From NCBI GenBank assembly GCA_919902965.1, contig CAKKSJ010000344.1:1-19585 (forward strand): a DNA stretch of 19,585 nucleotides, in the 5' to 3' direction. The DNA comes from Burkholderiales bacterium (GTDB taxonomy: Bacteria; Pseudomonadota; Gammaproteobacteria; Burkholderiales; SG8-39). Within the stretch, counting starts at the first letter, position 1. Every line of letters begins with the position of its first letter. This document shows positions 1 to 7,996 of this stretch, one piece after another. The translations under genes and the position numbers were made by a program. Below the pieces are notes generated by a model. The model was given only the letters and a program-made list of their open reading frames with translations. It was not told the DNA's origin and ran no database searches.

Positions 1-1502
1 AGTCGCTGCCAGCCGTAAGCGAGTTCTCCGGCCTCGATTGCCTCGACCCCTTCAAGACCGAGGAAGCGTATGAGTTCCGCGGTTTCCGCATTCACCTCGG
101 CGTAGCTGTCGACGTCGCGCCAGGCGTTGTAGCGCCCCGGATGCAGGGCCTGAAACGAAAGACGCAGATTTTCGTAGACCGAGAGGCCGCGGAACAGGTT
201 GGTGATCTGGAACGAGCGGGCGAGGCCTTGCATGCAGATACTATGGATCGGCAGGTTCTGGATCTCGCGGCCCTCGAGGCGCACGCTGCCCTCGTCTGGC
301 GGAAACAATCCCGACGCCAGGTTAAACAGCGTGGTCTTGCCGGCGCCGTTCGGGCCGATCAGCGCATGCACTTCCCCGGCTTGGATATTCAGACTCGTTT
401 TGGAAACCGCCTGAATGCCGCCGAAGTGCTTGGACACCGCCTGGACCTCGAGCACCGTGCCCGCGCGCGCGCCCAGGCGCAGAAACGCGGGCAGCGGCAG
501 GCTTTCAACGATGTTACGCTGGCTCATCGCGGCCGCCTTCTCGGGTGCGGGCCACCAGCGCCGCCGCAGCGTGGCCCAGATGCCCACCAGGCCATCGGGC
601 GAATACACCACGAAGCCGACGAAGACCAGGCCGAACCAGAGCAGCCAGTTCGTGGTCCAGATCGAAAACAATTCGCGGAACAGGATGTAGAACAGCACGC
701 CCAAGGCCGGCCCCAGGAAATTACGCATGCCCCCGATCACCACCATCGCCAGCAGTTCGCCGGAAAAGGCGATCGAAGTCGCCTCGGCCGAGACGAGGTA
801 GTGCTGGAATCCGGTCAGCGCGCCGGCGAGCCCGGTCACCGTCGCAGAGAGGACGAACGCCGCGAGCCGGTAGCGATCAACCGGGTAGCCCTGGAAGGAG
901 GTGCGCAGCTGGTTCTCGCGAATCGCGACCAGCACATGGCCGAAAGGCGAGCGCACCACGCGCAGCAGCGCGTAGAACACAAAGAACCCGATCAGCGCGA
1001 CCAGGACGTAGTAGACGAGGGAATCGTCGAAGTTGATCGGCCCGAAGCTGCCGCGCTGCAAGCCGCCCAGCCCGTCCTCACCCCCGGTTACCTCGGTCCA
1101 GCGGAACGAGACGGTGTAGACCAGCGCTACGAGCGCCAGCGTCAGCAGCGAAAAATACACGCCGCGCCGGCGCAGGACCAGCGCGCCGACGACGGTCGAG
1201 ACCACGGCGACGAATGCGAGCGAGAACAGGATCGGCAGTGCGAGCTGGCCTTCGAACCAGTGTTTCTGCGCGAGCGCGGCGGCGTAGGCGCCAATGCCGA
1301 ACCAGGCGCTGTGACCGAAAGACACGAGCCCGGTGTAGCCCACCAGCAGGTTGAGGCCCATCGCCGCGATGGCCACCAGCACCACCACGGAGGCCGTGTC
1401 TACGGTCAGGCCGAGCAGGTGCATGGCGGGCGGCAGCGAGATGAGGGTGACCGCCGCGATCCACAGCGGGCGGTACTTCGAAACCTGCAGGATGCCTGTC
1501 AT
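1..1502 (-). CDS. LivM-LivG fusion: branched-chain amino acid-type ABC permease joined to its ATPase (partial)
   Basis: This is a membrane permease and ATPase of a Liv-type (HAAT family) ABC importer, encoded as one polypeptide. Translating the minus strand from the ATG at 1502 gives an unbroken frame to the left edge (about 500 codons). Residues 1-315 are a LivM-like permease with several hydrophobic segments and the usual GLNLLVGYTGLVSFGH and VVIGGMRNFLGP-type stretches. After a basic linker (RRRWWPAPEKAAA), LivG begins; its Met is residue 326 (codon 527-525), in frame, with no stop between. The ATPase has Walker A GPNGAGKTT. The window ends inside the LivG/LivF form of the ABC signature (LAYGWQR), so Walker B lies outside. 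The start overlaps the livH stop as ATGA, implying translational coupling. Fused LivM-LivG proteins occur in other proteobacteria. An internal start at 527 making free LivG cannot be excluded. LivF is expected further left. Confidence 0.9.
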   Translation of the reverse strand, partial: MTGILQVSKYRPLWIAAVTLISLPPAMHLLGLTVDTASVVVLVAIAAMGLNLLVGYTGLVSFGHSAWFGIGAYAAALAQKHWFEGQLALPILFSLAFVAVVSTVVGALVLRRRGVYFSLLTLALVALVYTVSFRWTEVTGGEDGLGGLQRGSFGPINFDDSLVYYVLVALIGFFVFYALLRVVRSPFGHVLVAIRENQLRTSFQGYPVDRYRLAAFVLSATVTGLAGALTGFQHYLVSAEATSIAFSGELLAMVVIGGMRNFLGPALGVLFYILFRELFSIWTTNWLLWFGLVFVGFVVYSPDGLVGIWATLRRRWWPAPEKAAAMSQRNIVESLPLPAFLRLGARAGTVLEVQAVSKHFGGIQAVSKTSLNIQAGEVHALIGPNGAGKTTLFNLASGLFPPDEGSVRLEGREIQNLPIHSICMQGLARSFQITNLFRGLSVYENLRLSFQALHPGRYNAWRDVDSYAEVNAETAELIRFLGLEGVEAIEAGELAYGWQR

Positions 1503-2374
1503 TCGAATTTCTCTATGCGTTCGCCGAGGAGGCCGCGGGGACGGAACATCAGCACCAGGAACATCAGCGCGTACATCGACGCTTCGCCCGCGGCCGGCGC
1601 GAAATGGATGGTGACGCCGCGCACTACGCCCACCAGCAAAGCGGAAAGCACCACGCCCCAGAAGCTGCCGAGGCCGCCGATCACGACCACGACGAAGGCG
1701 ACGATAAGGATCTCCGCGCCCATCGCCGGATGCACCACGGTGATCGGCGCGAACATCGCGCCGGCCAACCCGGCCATGCCCACGCCGAGCATGACGATGG
1801 CGGTCATGTACGGCTGCAGCCGGATGCCCAGCGCCGCGACCATGTCAGGCCGCTGCATGCCGGCGCGCACCACGCGGCCGAACGAGGTCTTGTTGAGCAG
1901 AAACCACAGGCCGATCATCACCAACGCCACCACCGCGAGCAGCATCAAGCGGTAGCGAGAGAACATGAAATCGCCCAGCAGGAGCATCCCCTTGAAACCG
2001 GCCGGCATCGATGCAGCCAGGGGTGAAGCACCCCAGATGACGCGTATTAACTGCTCGGCTACCATCGCCAGGCCGAAGGTCACGAGCAGGGAGAGGATGG
2101 GGTCGGCGCTATAGAAGCGGCGCAACAGGTAGCGCTCGAACAGGATGCCGAGCAGGGCCACGGCGACCGGCGAAAGCATGACTCCCGCAGTGAAGCCAAA
2201 GTGTTTGGCGATTTCCAGCGCGATATACGCGCCGAACGCGTAGAACGCGCCATGCGCGAGGTTCACCACGCCGCCGACGCTGAATATCAGCGACAGGCCC
2301 AGTGCGATCAGCAGGTAGTAGCCTCCAAGCACGAGGCCGTTCACGACTTGTTCCAGCAAAAACAAGAGCTGCAT
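1499..2374 (-). CDS. livH: LivH-type ABC transporter permease
   Basis: This is the second inner-membrane permease of the Liv-type importer, pairing with the LivM half of the fusion encoded next. The 291-residue protein is almost entirely hydrophobic, with about eight likely membrane segments. It opens with MQLLFLLEQVVNGLVLGGYY and has the family stretches LGLSLIFSVGGVVNLAHGAF and MAGLAGAMFAPI, the latter near the cytoplasmic coupling loop. Length fits the LivH family. I chose the ATG at 2374 because a GGGA Shine-Dalgarno-like sequence lies 6 bases upstream; a TTG at 2380 would add two residues but leaves almost no spacer. Its stop overlaps the next start (ATGA at 1502-1499). A strong hairpin lies upstream, between this gene and the substrate-binding protein gene. 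The transported compound cannot be told from the permease. Confidence 0.93.
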   Translation of the reverse strand: MQLLFLLEQVVNGLVLGGYYLLIALGLSLIFSVGGVVNLAHGAFYAFGAYIALEIAKHFGFTAGVMLSPVAVALLGILFERYLLRRFYSADPILSLLVTFGLAMVAEQLIRVIWGASPLAASMPAGFKGMLLLGDFMFSRYRLMLLAVVALVMIGLWFLLNKTSFGRVVRAGMQRPDMVAALGIRLQPYMTAIVMLGVGMAGLAGAMFAPITVVHPAMGAEILIVAFVVVVIGGLGSFWGVVLSALLVGVVRGVTIHFAPAAGEASMYALMFLVLMFRPRGLLGERIEKFE

Positions 2375-2428
2375 GTTCAATCCCGAGATGAAAAGACGCA
2401 GGGTTCAGGGCGAACGACCGGCTGTCAC

Positions 2429-2461
2429 CGGATGCGCGCGCCGTGGGGGCGCGCGCATCCG
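2429..2461 (-). promoter_or_regulatory. Intercistronic hairpin between the substrate-binding protein gene and livH
   Basis: A perfect 14-bp GC-rich inverted repeat (CGGATGCGCGCGCC and its complement) with a 5-base loop lies 8 bases after the binding-protein stop. There is no T-tract, so a full intrinsic terminator is unlikely. In binding-protein-dependent ABC operons such hairpins commonly protect the 3' end of the binding-protein message or cause partial termination, giving more binding protein than permease. That role here is inferred from position and structure. Confidence 0.75.
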
Positions 2462-2469
2462 CTGTCCTG

Positions 2470-3741
2470 CTAGAAGACGCAGGTATTCTCTGCTTTCGGC
2501 GGGTTGATGATCTCCAGCGGCTGATTCGGAGTGGGAACCGCGGCACCGAATTTCAGGAAGTCCCACTTGTCCTTTGCCTGGCCTTTGGGCTTGACCGTGA
2601 ACGGATAGGCTTCCTGGACAAGCTGGTGGTCCCAGGAGCGGAAATAGCCTTTGCGCAGCTTCAGGATGTCGAACTGGTTTTCCTTCTCGAAATAGGCGAT
2701 CAGCTTTTCCGTGTCGGTGGACTTGGCCTCGTTCATCGCCTGTGCCATCATTTTCAGCGACACGTATTCGATCCAGGCGTGGTTCTCGGGGGGCTGGTTG
2801 TGCAGCTTTCTGAATTTGGCGACGAAGGCCCTCGATCCGGGCGTGTCGATCTCGTGATGCCAGATGGTCGGCCAGATGCCGGAGAGGTTGCCGTCGCCCG
2901 CCGCCCAGGCATCCGCCGTGTTGAGGTTGAAACCGGCGATCGCGTAGGGCAGGCCGAATTCGGCGTATTGCTTGGCGAAGGTGGTGACCTGGTTGCCGGC
3001 GAGGTTGGTGGCGACGAGATCCGGCTTCGCCTGCCGGATTTTCAGCAGGTAGGGGCTGAAATCGGTCACGTCGGTCGCGACCAGTTCGTCGCCCAGGTGG
3101 GTGGCGCCATTCGCCGCGAAGAATTTCTTGGCCGCCTTCGACAGGTCGTGGCCGAAGATGTAGTCGGCCGTCAGGCTGAAAACCCGCTTGCCTTTGACCA
3201 GGCCGTCGCGCAGCAGGGCCTGGCCTGCGGCATTGACCATTACCGTTACCGGTATGTCGACGTGGAAGGTGTACCTGTTGCAATTTGCGCCGCGCAATAT
3301 ATCCGATCTTGCGCCGATCTGCATGTACAGGCGCTTGTTACGCGCCGCCACCTGCATGATGGTCTTGGCTGATGCCGAATTGATCTCGCCCATCAGCACC
3401 GTGGCGCCGTCGCGCTCCAGCATGCGCTGGGCTTTGGTCGCGGCGGTCGCCGGGTTGACCGAGTCTTCCGACATCACCTCGAGCTGGCGTCCCATCACGC
3501 CGCCGGCTTTGTTGATCTCCTCTTCAGCCATCTTGAGGCCGAGGGTGGCATATGCGCCGAGGGCGCCGAGAAAACCGGTCAAGGGCGTGAGATGCCCGAT
3601 TTTGATTTTGTCCGACTGGCTGCGCACGATCGCGGGAAATCCGAGGGCCATGGCGCCTGCGACCGTCGCTCCCGCTTTGATGATCTTTCTGCGGTCTTCA
3701 GAAACGAGTGTGAAATCTCCATCATTCTTGTACTCGGTCAT
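2470..3741 (-). CDS. Liv-type ABC transporter periplasmic substrate-binding protein with Tat-like signal
   Basis: This protein captures the substrate in the periplasm and delivers it to the LivH/LivMG importer encoded next. The 423-residue product fits the type I periplasmic-binding fold of the LivK/Peripla_BP_6 family: IKIGHLTPLTGFLGALG starts the first lobe (residues 47-63), followed by GLKMAEEEINKAGGVMG. The N terminus carries a twin-arginine-like signal: EDRRKIIKAG around residues 15-24, then a mild hydrophobic stretch and a likely cut near AIVRSQ (37-42). Twin-arginine signals are unusual but known in this family. I chose the ATG at 3741 because GAGGAG lies 9 bases upstream; a longer frame to 3813 lacks this site and would bury the signal. 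A candidate promoter at 3796-3823 may give it its own transcript. Ligand is unknown; the neighbouring TcuA-type enzymes hint at a carboxylic acid rather than an amino acid. Confidence 0.92.
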   Translation of the reverse strand: MTEYKNDGDFTLVSEDRRKIIKAGATVAGAMALGFPAIVRSQSDKIKIGHLTPLTGFLGALGAYATLGLKMAEEEINKAGGVMGRQLEVMSEDSVNPATAATKAQRMLERDGATVLMGEINSASAKTIMQVAARNKRLYMQIGARSDILRGANCNRYTFHVDIPVTVMVNAAGQALLRDGLVKGKRVFSLTADYIFGHDLSKAAKKFFAANGATHLGDELVATDVTDFSPYLLKIRQAKPDLVATNLAGNQVTTFAKQYAEFGLPYAIAGFNLNTADAWAAGDGNLSGIWPTIWHHEIDTPGSRAFVAKFRKLHNQPPENHAWIEYVSLKMMAQAMNEAKSTDTEKLIAYFEKENQFDILKLRKGYFRSWDHQLVQEAYPFTVKPKGQAKDKWDFLKFGAAVPTPNQPLEIINPPKAENTCVF

Positions 3742-3795
3742 TTCAGCTTCTCCTCTGGTGCGGCCGATGCGGCCGGATTGATTGCGATTGAATGC

Positions 3796-3823
3796 CTTAT
3801 ACGCGATTGCCATAATGCCGCAA
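3796..3823 (-). promoter_or_regulatory. Candidate internal promoter for the ABC transporter genes
   Basis: Read on the minus strand, TTGCGG (3823-3818) and TATAAG (3801-3796) are separated by 16 bases. The -10 matches the sigma-70 consensus at five of six positions and the -35 at three. Transcription would begin near 3789, leaving a leader of about 48 bases before the binding-protein ATG. The 150-base gap here is long for this cluster, which fits an internal promoter. Confidence 0.4.
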
Positions 3824-3839
3824 GTGAACTCACAGTATC

Positions 3840-3876
3840 AAATAAAACCCTGAAGAGCGCAAGTCCGCGCGCGCTC
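3840..3876 (-). terminator. Weak candidate terminator after the second FAD-dehydrogenase gene
   Basis: On the minus strand a 6-bp GAGCGC/GCGCTC stem with a 10-base loop (3876-3855) is followed by the T-rich run TTCAGGGTTTTATT. It lies 15 bases after the dehydrogenase stop and just before the candidate promoter. The stem is short and the T-run interrupted, so at most partial termination is expected. Confidence 0.35.
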
Positions 3877-3891
3877 CTTCGGGGGGCACTG

Positions 3892-5412
3892 TCAAGGCGG
3901 GGTCGCCGAAACTGCATCGCGGGCGGCGAACCGGCCGGCGCGGCGTCCGGATACGAATGCCCAGGCCAGGTGATGGCCGTGACCCTTGAGCAGCAGGCCA
4001 CCCTGGCCGGTGGACCCGGCAGCATAGAGCCCGGGAATCACCCTGGCATCCTGATCCAGCACGCGGTGCTCGGTGTCCACTTTGAGCCCGCCCTCGTTGT
4101 GCACGAATACGGCGCGCACCGGGCCCAGCGCAGTGAACGGTGCCACGCCCAGCGGCGCCGCCTGCCCGGCGTCTTTGCCCGCTTGCAGCGCCTCGTTGTA
4201 GGCGCGCACCGTGCCGGCCAGCGCCACGGCATCCATGCCCAGTTTGTGCGCGAGCGCATCCAGCGAGGCCGCCGCAGTATAGATATCCGGGCGGCTGCGG
4301 CGGTAGTCCGGGATATAGGCGTAGGCGACGCCCGGCGCGGTGGAAACGAAGTTCGGCCAGGCAGAGTACAGGCTGGCGATGCGCGCATCGATGAGTATAT
4401 AGGCGACCTGGTCCGGCTGATCCGGCAAGGCGTAGGCGGGCCGGTCGCGCTCGTCGCAAAAGCGCCGGCCCCGCTTGTTGATCAGGATGGCGCCCTGGTC
4501 GAAGATCGCGGGCGAGGGCGCGAGCGCCGTGGTGAGGAAGCTCATCAGAAACGGCCGCAGGATCGCCTGCGGCAGGTGCTCCAGCGCCCATTGCATGAAC
4601 ACCGCGAGCGCCGGCCACGGCGGCAACAGGCGCACCAGGGTGTCGCGCGCGGGTGCGACGAAGCGGATCTCGGGACCCAGCGCGAGGTCGCCGTTCAGAA
4701 TGCAGGCGCCGAGTCTTTCGGCCATCAACTGACCATCGCCTGTCGCGGTAAGGTTCACGCCTTCTATCCTGGCTTCCTGCGGCCCCATGAAGCGGCGCTT
4801 GAGTTCGGGGCTGTTGGTGAAATCGCCGGCCGCGAGGACCACCGCGCCGCGGGCGCGGAATTCACGCTGCTCGCCACTCTCCCCGCAGCGCACGCCGCAG
4901 ACGCGGCCGCTCTCGCTGATGAGTTCGCGCGCGCGCGTATTCAGCATGATGCTCACACCCAGTCGCCGCGCATGGCGCTGCAGATGATAGATGTACGAAC
5001 CGGAATTCGGCAGCACGGTGTGCATGCGCGGCTTCCGATGCGGCGGTTCGGCCACCGGGCCGTAGAAGCGCACGCCGCATTCCATCAGCCAGCGAAACGC
5101 GTCCGGCACTTCATCGCAGAGGATGCGTCGCAGCGCGTCGTTATCGCGCGGTGCGAGATCGCCGGCGAAGGCAGGCATGTCGGCATAGTGGTCCGCGGGA
5201 CAGTCTTCGATGCCGCGCCTGATCTGGTGCGGCGTCGCGCTGGAAGTGATGGAGCCGATGGACCAGGCGGTGGATCCACCCGGCGCCGGATTCTTCTCCA
5301 GCAGCAGGACTGCGCGGCCGAGCTTGCGCGCTTCGATGGCCGCGGCCAGCCCCGCGCCGCCGCCGCCGATGACTATGACATCATAAGTGTGTTTGGCGTG
5401 GTCGTGGCTCAT
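3892..5412 (-). CDS. FAD-binding dehydrogenase of the fumarate-reductase/ketosteroid-dehydrogenase type
   Basis: A 506-residue flavoprotein of the FAD_binding_2 family, which includes fumarate reductase flavoprotein subunits, 3-ketosteroid dehydrogenases and TcuA. The N terminus has the dinucleotide-binding fingerprint VIVIGGGGAGLAAA (residues 13-25) followed by the acidic residue of LLLEK (E39) and PGGSTAW (44-50). The C terminus closes the FAD site with IPGLYAAGSTGQGG. It likely oxidises or reduces a carbon-carbon bond next to a carbonyl or carboxyl group in the cytoplasm. It starts 33 bases after the tcuB stop with GAAGGA as ribosome site, so it is probably cotranscribed with tcuAB. It resembles TcuA in architecture but is clearly a different protein. 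Two flavoproteins beside one electron-transfer protein suggest two successive oxidations, or one shared electron outlet. The exact substrate cannot be read from sequence. Confidence 0.88.
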   Translation of the reverse strand: MSHDHAKHTYDVIVIGGGGAGLAAAIEARKLGRAVLLLEKNPAPGGSTAWSIGSITSSATPHQIRRGIEDCPADHYADMPAFAGDLAPRDNDALRRILCDEVPDAFRWLMECGVRFYGPVAEPPHRKPRMHTVLPNSGSYIYHLQRHARRLGVSIMLNTRARELISESGRVCGVRCGESGEQREFRARGAVVLAAGDFTNSPELKRRFMGPQEARIEGVNLTATGDGQLMAERLGACILNGDLALGPEIRFVAPARDTLVRLLPPWPALAVFMQWALEHLPQAILRPFLMSFLTTALAPSPAIFDQGAILINKRGRRFCDERDRPAYALPDQPDQVAYILIDARIASLYSAWPNFVSTAPGVAYAYIPDYRRSRPDIYTAAASLDALAHKLGMDAVALAGTVRAYNEALQAGKDAGQAAPLGVAPFTALGPVRAVFVHNEGGLKVDTEHRVLDQDARVIPGLYAAGSTGQGGLLLKGHGHHLAWAFVSGRRAGRFAARDAVSATPP

Positions 5413-5445
5413 GCCGTTTCCTTCGACCGGGATCGATCGCGGAAT

Positions 5446-6594
5446 TCACTCGGGCCCAAGCTGCAGGCGGCTGGGCTGGCGCTTTTCGATTGCCCATTTG
5501 AGCAGCGCTGCCGCACGGTAGACAGCATGCATGAACTTGCTGTAGGGCAGGGTCAGAAACAAGGCCATCACCACGGCGAGGTGCAAGGCCAGCAACAGCG
5601 CCATGGCGCCGGTGTCGCGCCAGGCGAGCAGGGCCATGCCGCTGAGACTGACCAGAAACAGCAGCGCGATAAAGCCCAGGTCCATGGGCTTTTGCGCTGC
5701 ATCGCCATGCAGCGGATGGCGGATCAGATTCAGCCACAACAGCCCGGCCGGCCCGATCAGCATGCCGATGCCGCCGGCTGTGCCCAGCAGCACCGGCAGG
5801 CTGGCGAGCGCGTAGGGCGCGGACCAGGAGAACAGATAGTGATACAGCGTGGCCACCGAGGTCGCCGCAAAGCAGAGCAGGAAACCGTAGAAGGTGAAGT
5901 GATGAAAACGCCGCCGCCATAGCGTGAAACGGTCATCGGCCTCGTTGCAACCCAGGCCATGACCGCCGTCCAGGTATTTCAGGCGCAGCAGGTCGCGCGC
6001 CGTTTCGCTCACCGCGGCGCCCGGGGCATCCCGCGCCCGCTCATCCGGTGATACCCCGTTCCAGAATCTGCGCACACTCAACGCCAGCGCCAGCAGCGCG
6101 TACAGAAAGATAGGCGTGAACATGGCCACCATCAGATTGTGCGGAAACACGCGATAGAAATCTCCGGCCAGAGGCGCATGCCATAGATTTCCCTTGAGCG
6201 CGATTGCGAGAAGCAGAAACAGCGCCATGCCTGCAGCCAGTGCGAGCACTAGGGTCAGGCCGTTGTGTTTGTACAAACGTGCCAGCGCCGGCGGCCAGGC
6301 GTAGTCCGAGTAGGTCTGCAGACGCAGTTTGGCCATGGCCTGCGGCACGTTGACCGCGAATTCATGCGGCGGCGCATATTGGCAGGCGTGCAGGCAGGCG
6401 CCGCAGTTGTGGCACAGGTTTGCCAGGTAATCGACCTCCGACTTGCCGAATTCGAGCCGGCGCGTCATTGCCGGAAACACGGCGCAATAGCCTTCGCAGT
6501 AGCGGCAGGCATTGCAGATCTGCAATTGGCGCGCCGCCTCGGCTTCGGCAGCCCCCGCGGTCGCTTCCCTGGTCAGCGCTTCAAGGGAGGGCAT
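5446..6594 (-). CDS. tcuB: TcuB-like membrane Fe-S electron-transfer protein
   Basis: This protein is homologous to TcuB/CitB, which in Salmonella passes electrons from reduced TcuA flavin into the membrane quinone pool. The 382-residue product has two CxxCxxCxxxC motifs typical of 4Fe-4S clusters: C27, C30, C33, C37 and C61, C64, C67, C71. About six hydrophobic segments follow, roughly at 113-132, 155-173, 232-255, 260-288, 304-323 and 331-348, with histidines (HHFTFYGF, LYHYLF) that could bind haem. Length matches the family. The ATG at 6594 overlaps the end of tcuA by 14 bases and is preceded by AGGAG, so translation is coupled. This layout (tcuA then tcuB) is the classical order. The usual tricarballylate carrier TcuC is absent from the window; an ABC importer is encoded downstream instead. 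Confidence 0.92.
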   Translation of the reverse strand: MPSLEALTREATAGAAEAEAARQLQICNACRYCEGYCAVFPAMTRRLEFGKSEVDYLANLCHNCGACLHACQYAPPHEFAVNVPQAMAKLRLQTYSDYAWPPALARLYKHNGLTLVLALAAGMALFLLLAIALKGNLWHAPLAGDFYRVFPHNLMVAMFTPIFLYALLALALSVRRFWNGVSPDERARDAPGAAVSETARDLLRLKYLDGGHGLGCNEADDRFTLWRRRFHHFTFYGFLLCFAATSVATLYHYLFSWSAPYALASLPVLLGTAGGIGMLIGPAGLLWLNLIRHPLHGDAAQKPMDLGFIALLFLVSLSGMALLAWRDTGAMALLLALHLAVVMALFLTLPYSKFMHAVYRAAALLKWAIEKRQPSRLQLGPE

Positions 6595-7996
6595 GCGCAG
6601 CTCCTCGCGCGGCCACCGCTGCCGCCGCCTGGGTGCCTGCGATGCGTCCGAAGGCGGTGCCTATGGTCATGCCGACACCGGCGGTGTAGCCCTTGCCGAG
6701 TACATTGCCGGCCATGATTTCGCCGGCGGCGAACAGGTTGGGGCTGGGTTTGCCGCCGAAGTGTACGGCGGCCTGTTGGTTCACCTTCACCCCGAGGTAG
6801 GTGAAGGTGATACCGGGCCTGAGCGGATAGGCATAGAACGGCGCGGTGTCTATAGCGCGCGCCCAATGCGTTTTGGGCAGCGCGAGGCCCTCGGTGCGGC
6901 AGTCGTCGAGCGTCGCGTGATCGAAGCAGCCGACGCGGCAGGCGGCGTTGAATTCGTCGACGCTGCGCACCAGGGCCGCTGCGTCGAGTCCCAATTGGCG
7001 CGCGAGTTCCGGCAGCGATTGCGCTGCGAGGGGAGGGAACACCGGCGGCATGAAACGTCCGATAGCCTTGGCGTCGATCACCGAGTAGGCGATCTGACCG
7101 GGCTGGTAGGTGACCAGCCGGCCCCAGATCGCATAGCGCTTGGGCCAGAAATCCTCGCCTTCGTCGTAGAAGCGCTGGGCGTGTTTGTTGACGACGATGC
7201 CCAGCGACACACTGTCCACGCGGGTGCAAATGCCGCCGTCATACAAGGGGGCGCGTGCGTCGATGGCCACGCAATGGGACTGTGTCGGGTCGCCGATGGC
7301 GTCGGCGCCGGCCTCGATCAGGAATTTCAGCAACACGCCCATATTGAAGCGCGTGCCGCGAATCAGGAAATTGTCGGCGACCCATTCGCCCTCGATCTGG
7401 CCCCAGGTCTCGCGCATCCATTCGCGGTTCGATTCGAAGCCGCCGCTGGCGACCACGCAGGCGCCGGCTTCGATGCGCTCGGCGCCGATGCAGGCGGCGA
7501 TGAAACGGCCGTTGCGAAGTTCCAGCCGGTCCACCGGCGCCTGATAGCGTATGTGCACGCCCAATTGTTCGGCGCTGCGGTAGTAGGCGTTGAGCAGCGC
7601 CTTGCCGCCGCCGAGGAAAAATGCGTTGGTGCGTGATAGCTGCAGCGTGCCTGAGAGCGAGGGCTGGAAACGCACGCCGTGCCGGCGCATCCATTCGCGG
7701 CAATGCGAGGAATCGCGAATCGCCAGCCGCGCCAGTGTTTCGTCGCTAACGCCGCCAGTGACTTTCTTCAAGTCCTGCCAGTATTCTTCCTCGGGATAGG
7801 ACTCGGTGAGCACGTCCTGCGGGGCGTCATGCATGCAGCGCAGATTGCGCGTGTGCTGCGAGTTGCCGCCGCGCCATTCGCGCGGCGCGGATTCGAGCAG
7901 CAGCACGCTGGCGCCGCGTTCGCGCGCCGTCAGCGCGGCGCACAGCGCGGCGTTACCGCCGCCGATCACGAGTATGTCGTAGTCCTGGTCCGTCAT
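6581..7996 (-). CDS. tcuA: TcuA-like FAD-dependent tricarballylate dehydrogenase family protein
   Basis: TcuA oxidises tricarballylate to cis-aconitate with FAD in Salmonella; this 471-residue protein has the family's length and motifs. Visible are ILVIGGGNAALCAALTA (residues 8-24) as FAD fingerprint, LLLESAPREWRGGNSQHTRN for flavin ribityl contact, the characteristic TNAFFLGGGKALLNAYY, and the C-terminal FAAGEIMAGNVLGKGYTAG. The preserved GGN..HTRN and glycine-rich segments argue for an active enzyme. Its gene overlaps tcuB by 14 bases, so the two are made together. The start ATG at 7996 has only a poor GAG ribosome site, 5 bases away, inside a possible hairpin (see 7997-8114). Family members also act on related di- and tricarboxylates, so tricarballylate itself is not certain here, particularly because TcuC and the LysR-type TcuR are not present. 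Confidence 0.9.
   Translation of the reverse strand: MTDQDYDILVIGGGNAALCAALTARERGASVLLLESAPREWRGGNSQHTRNLRCMHDAPQDVLTESYPEEEYWQDLKKVTGGVSDETLARLAIRDSSHCREWMRRHGVRFQPSLSGTLQLSRTNAFFLGGGKALLNAYYRSAEQLGVHIRYQAPVDRLELRNGRFIAACIGAERIEAGACVVASGGFESNREWMRETWGQIEGEWVADNFLIRGTRFNMGVLLKFLIEAGADAIGDPTQSHCVAIDARAPLYDGGICTRVDSVSLGIVVNKHAQRFYDEGEDFWPKRYAIWGRLVTYQPGQIAYSVIDAKAIGRFMPPVFPPLAAQSLPELARQLGLDAAALVRSVDEFNAACRVGCFDHATLDDCRTEGLALPKTHWARAIDTAPFYAYPLRPGITFTYLGVKVNQQAAVHFGGKPSPNLFAAGEIMAGNVLGKGYTAGVGMTIGTAFGRIAGTQAAAAVAARGAAHALP

Noticed and set aside
141..1955. Open frame of 604 codons on the plus strand
   Set aside because: It is antisense to livH and the livMG fusion. Its translation is rich in Arg, Gln and His without any family motif, as expected for the opposite strand of GC-rich genes.
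3742..3813. 24-residue N-terminal extension of the substrate-binding protein
   Set aside because: The ATG at 3741 has a strong GAGGAG site and yields a proper signal peptide. The extension has no ribosome site and overlaps the candidate promoter.
3592..5922. Open frame of 776 codons on the plus strand
   Set aside because: It lies opposite the binding-protein, FAD-dehydrogenase and tcuB genes, and has low-complexity composition and no recognisable domain.
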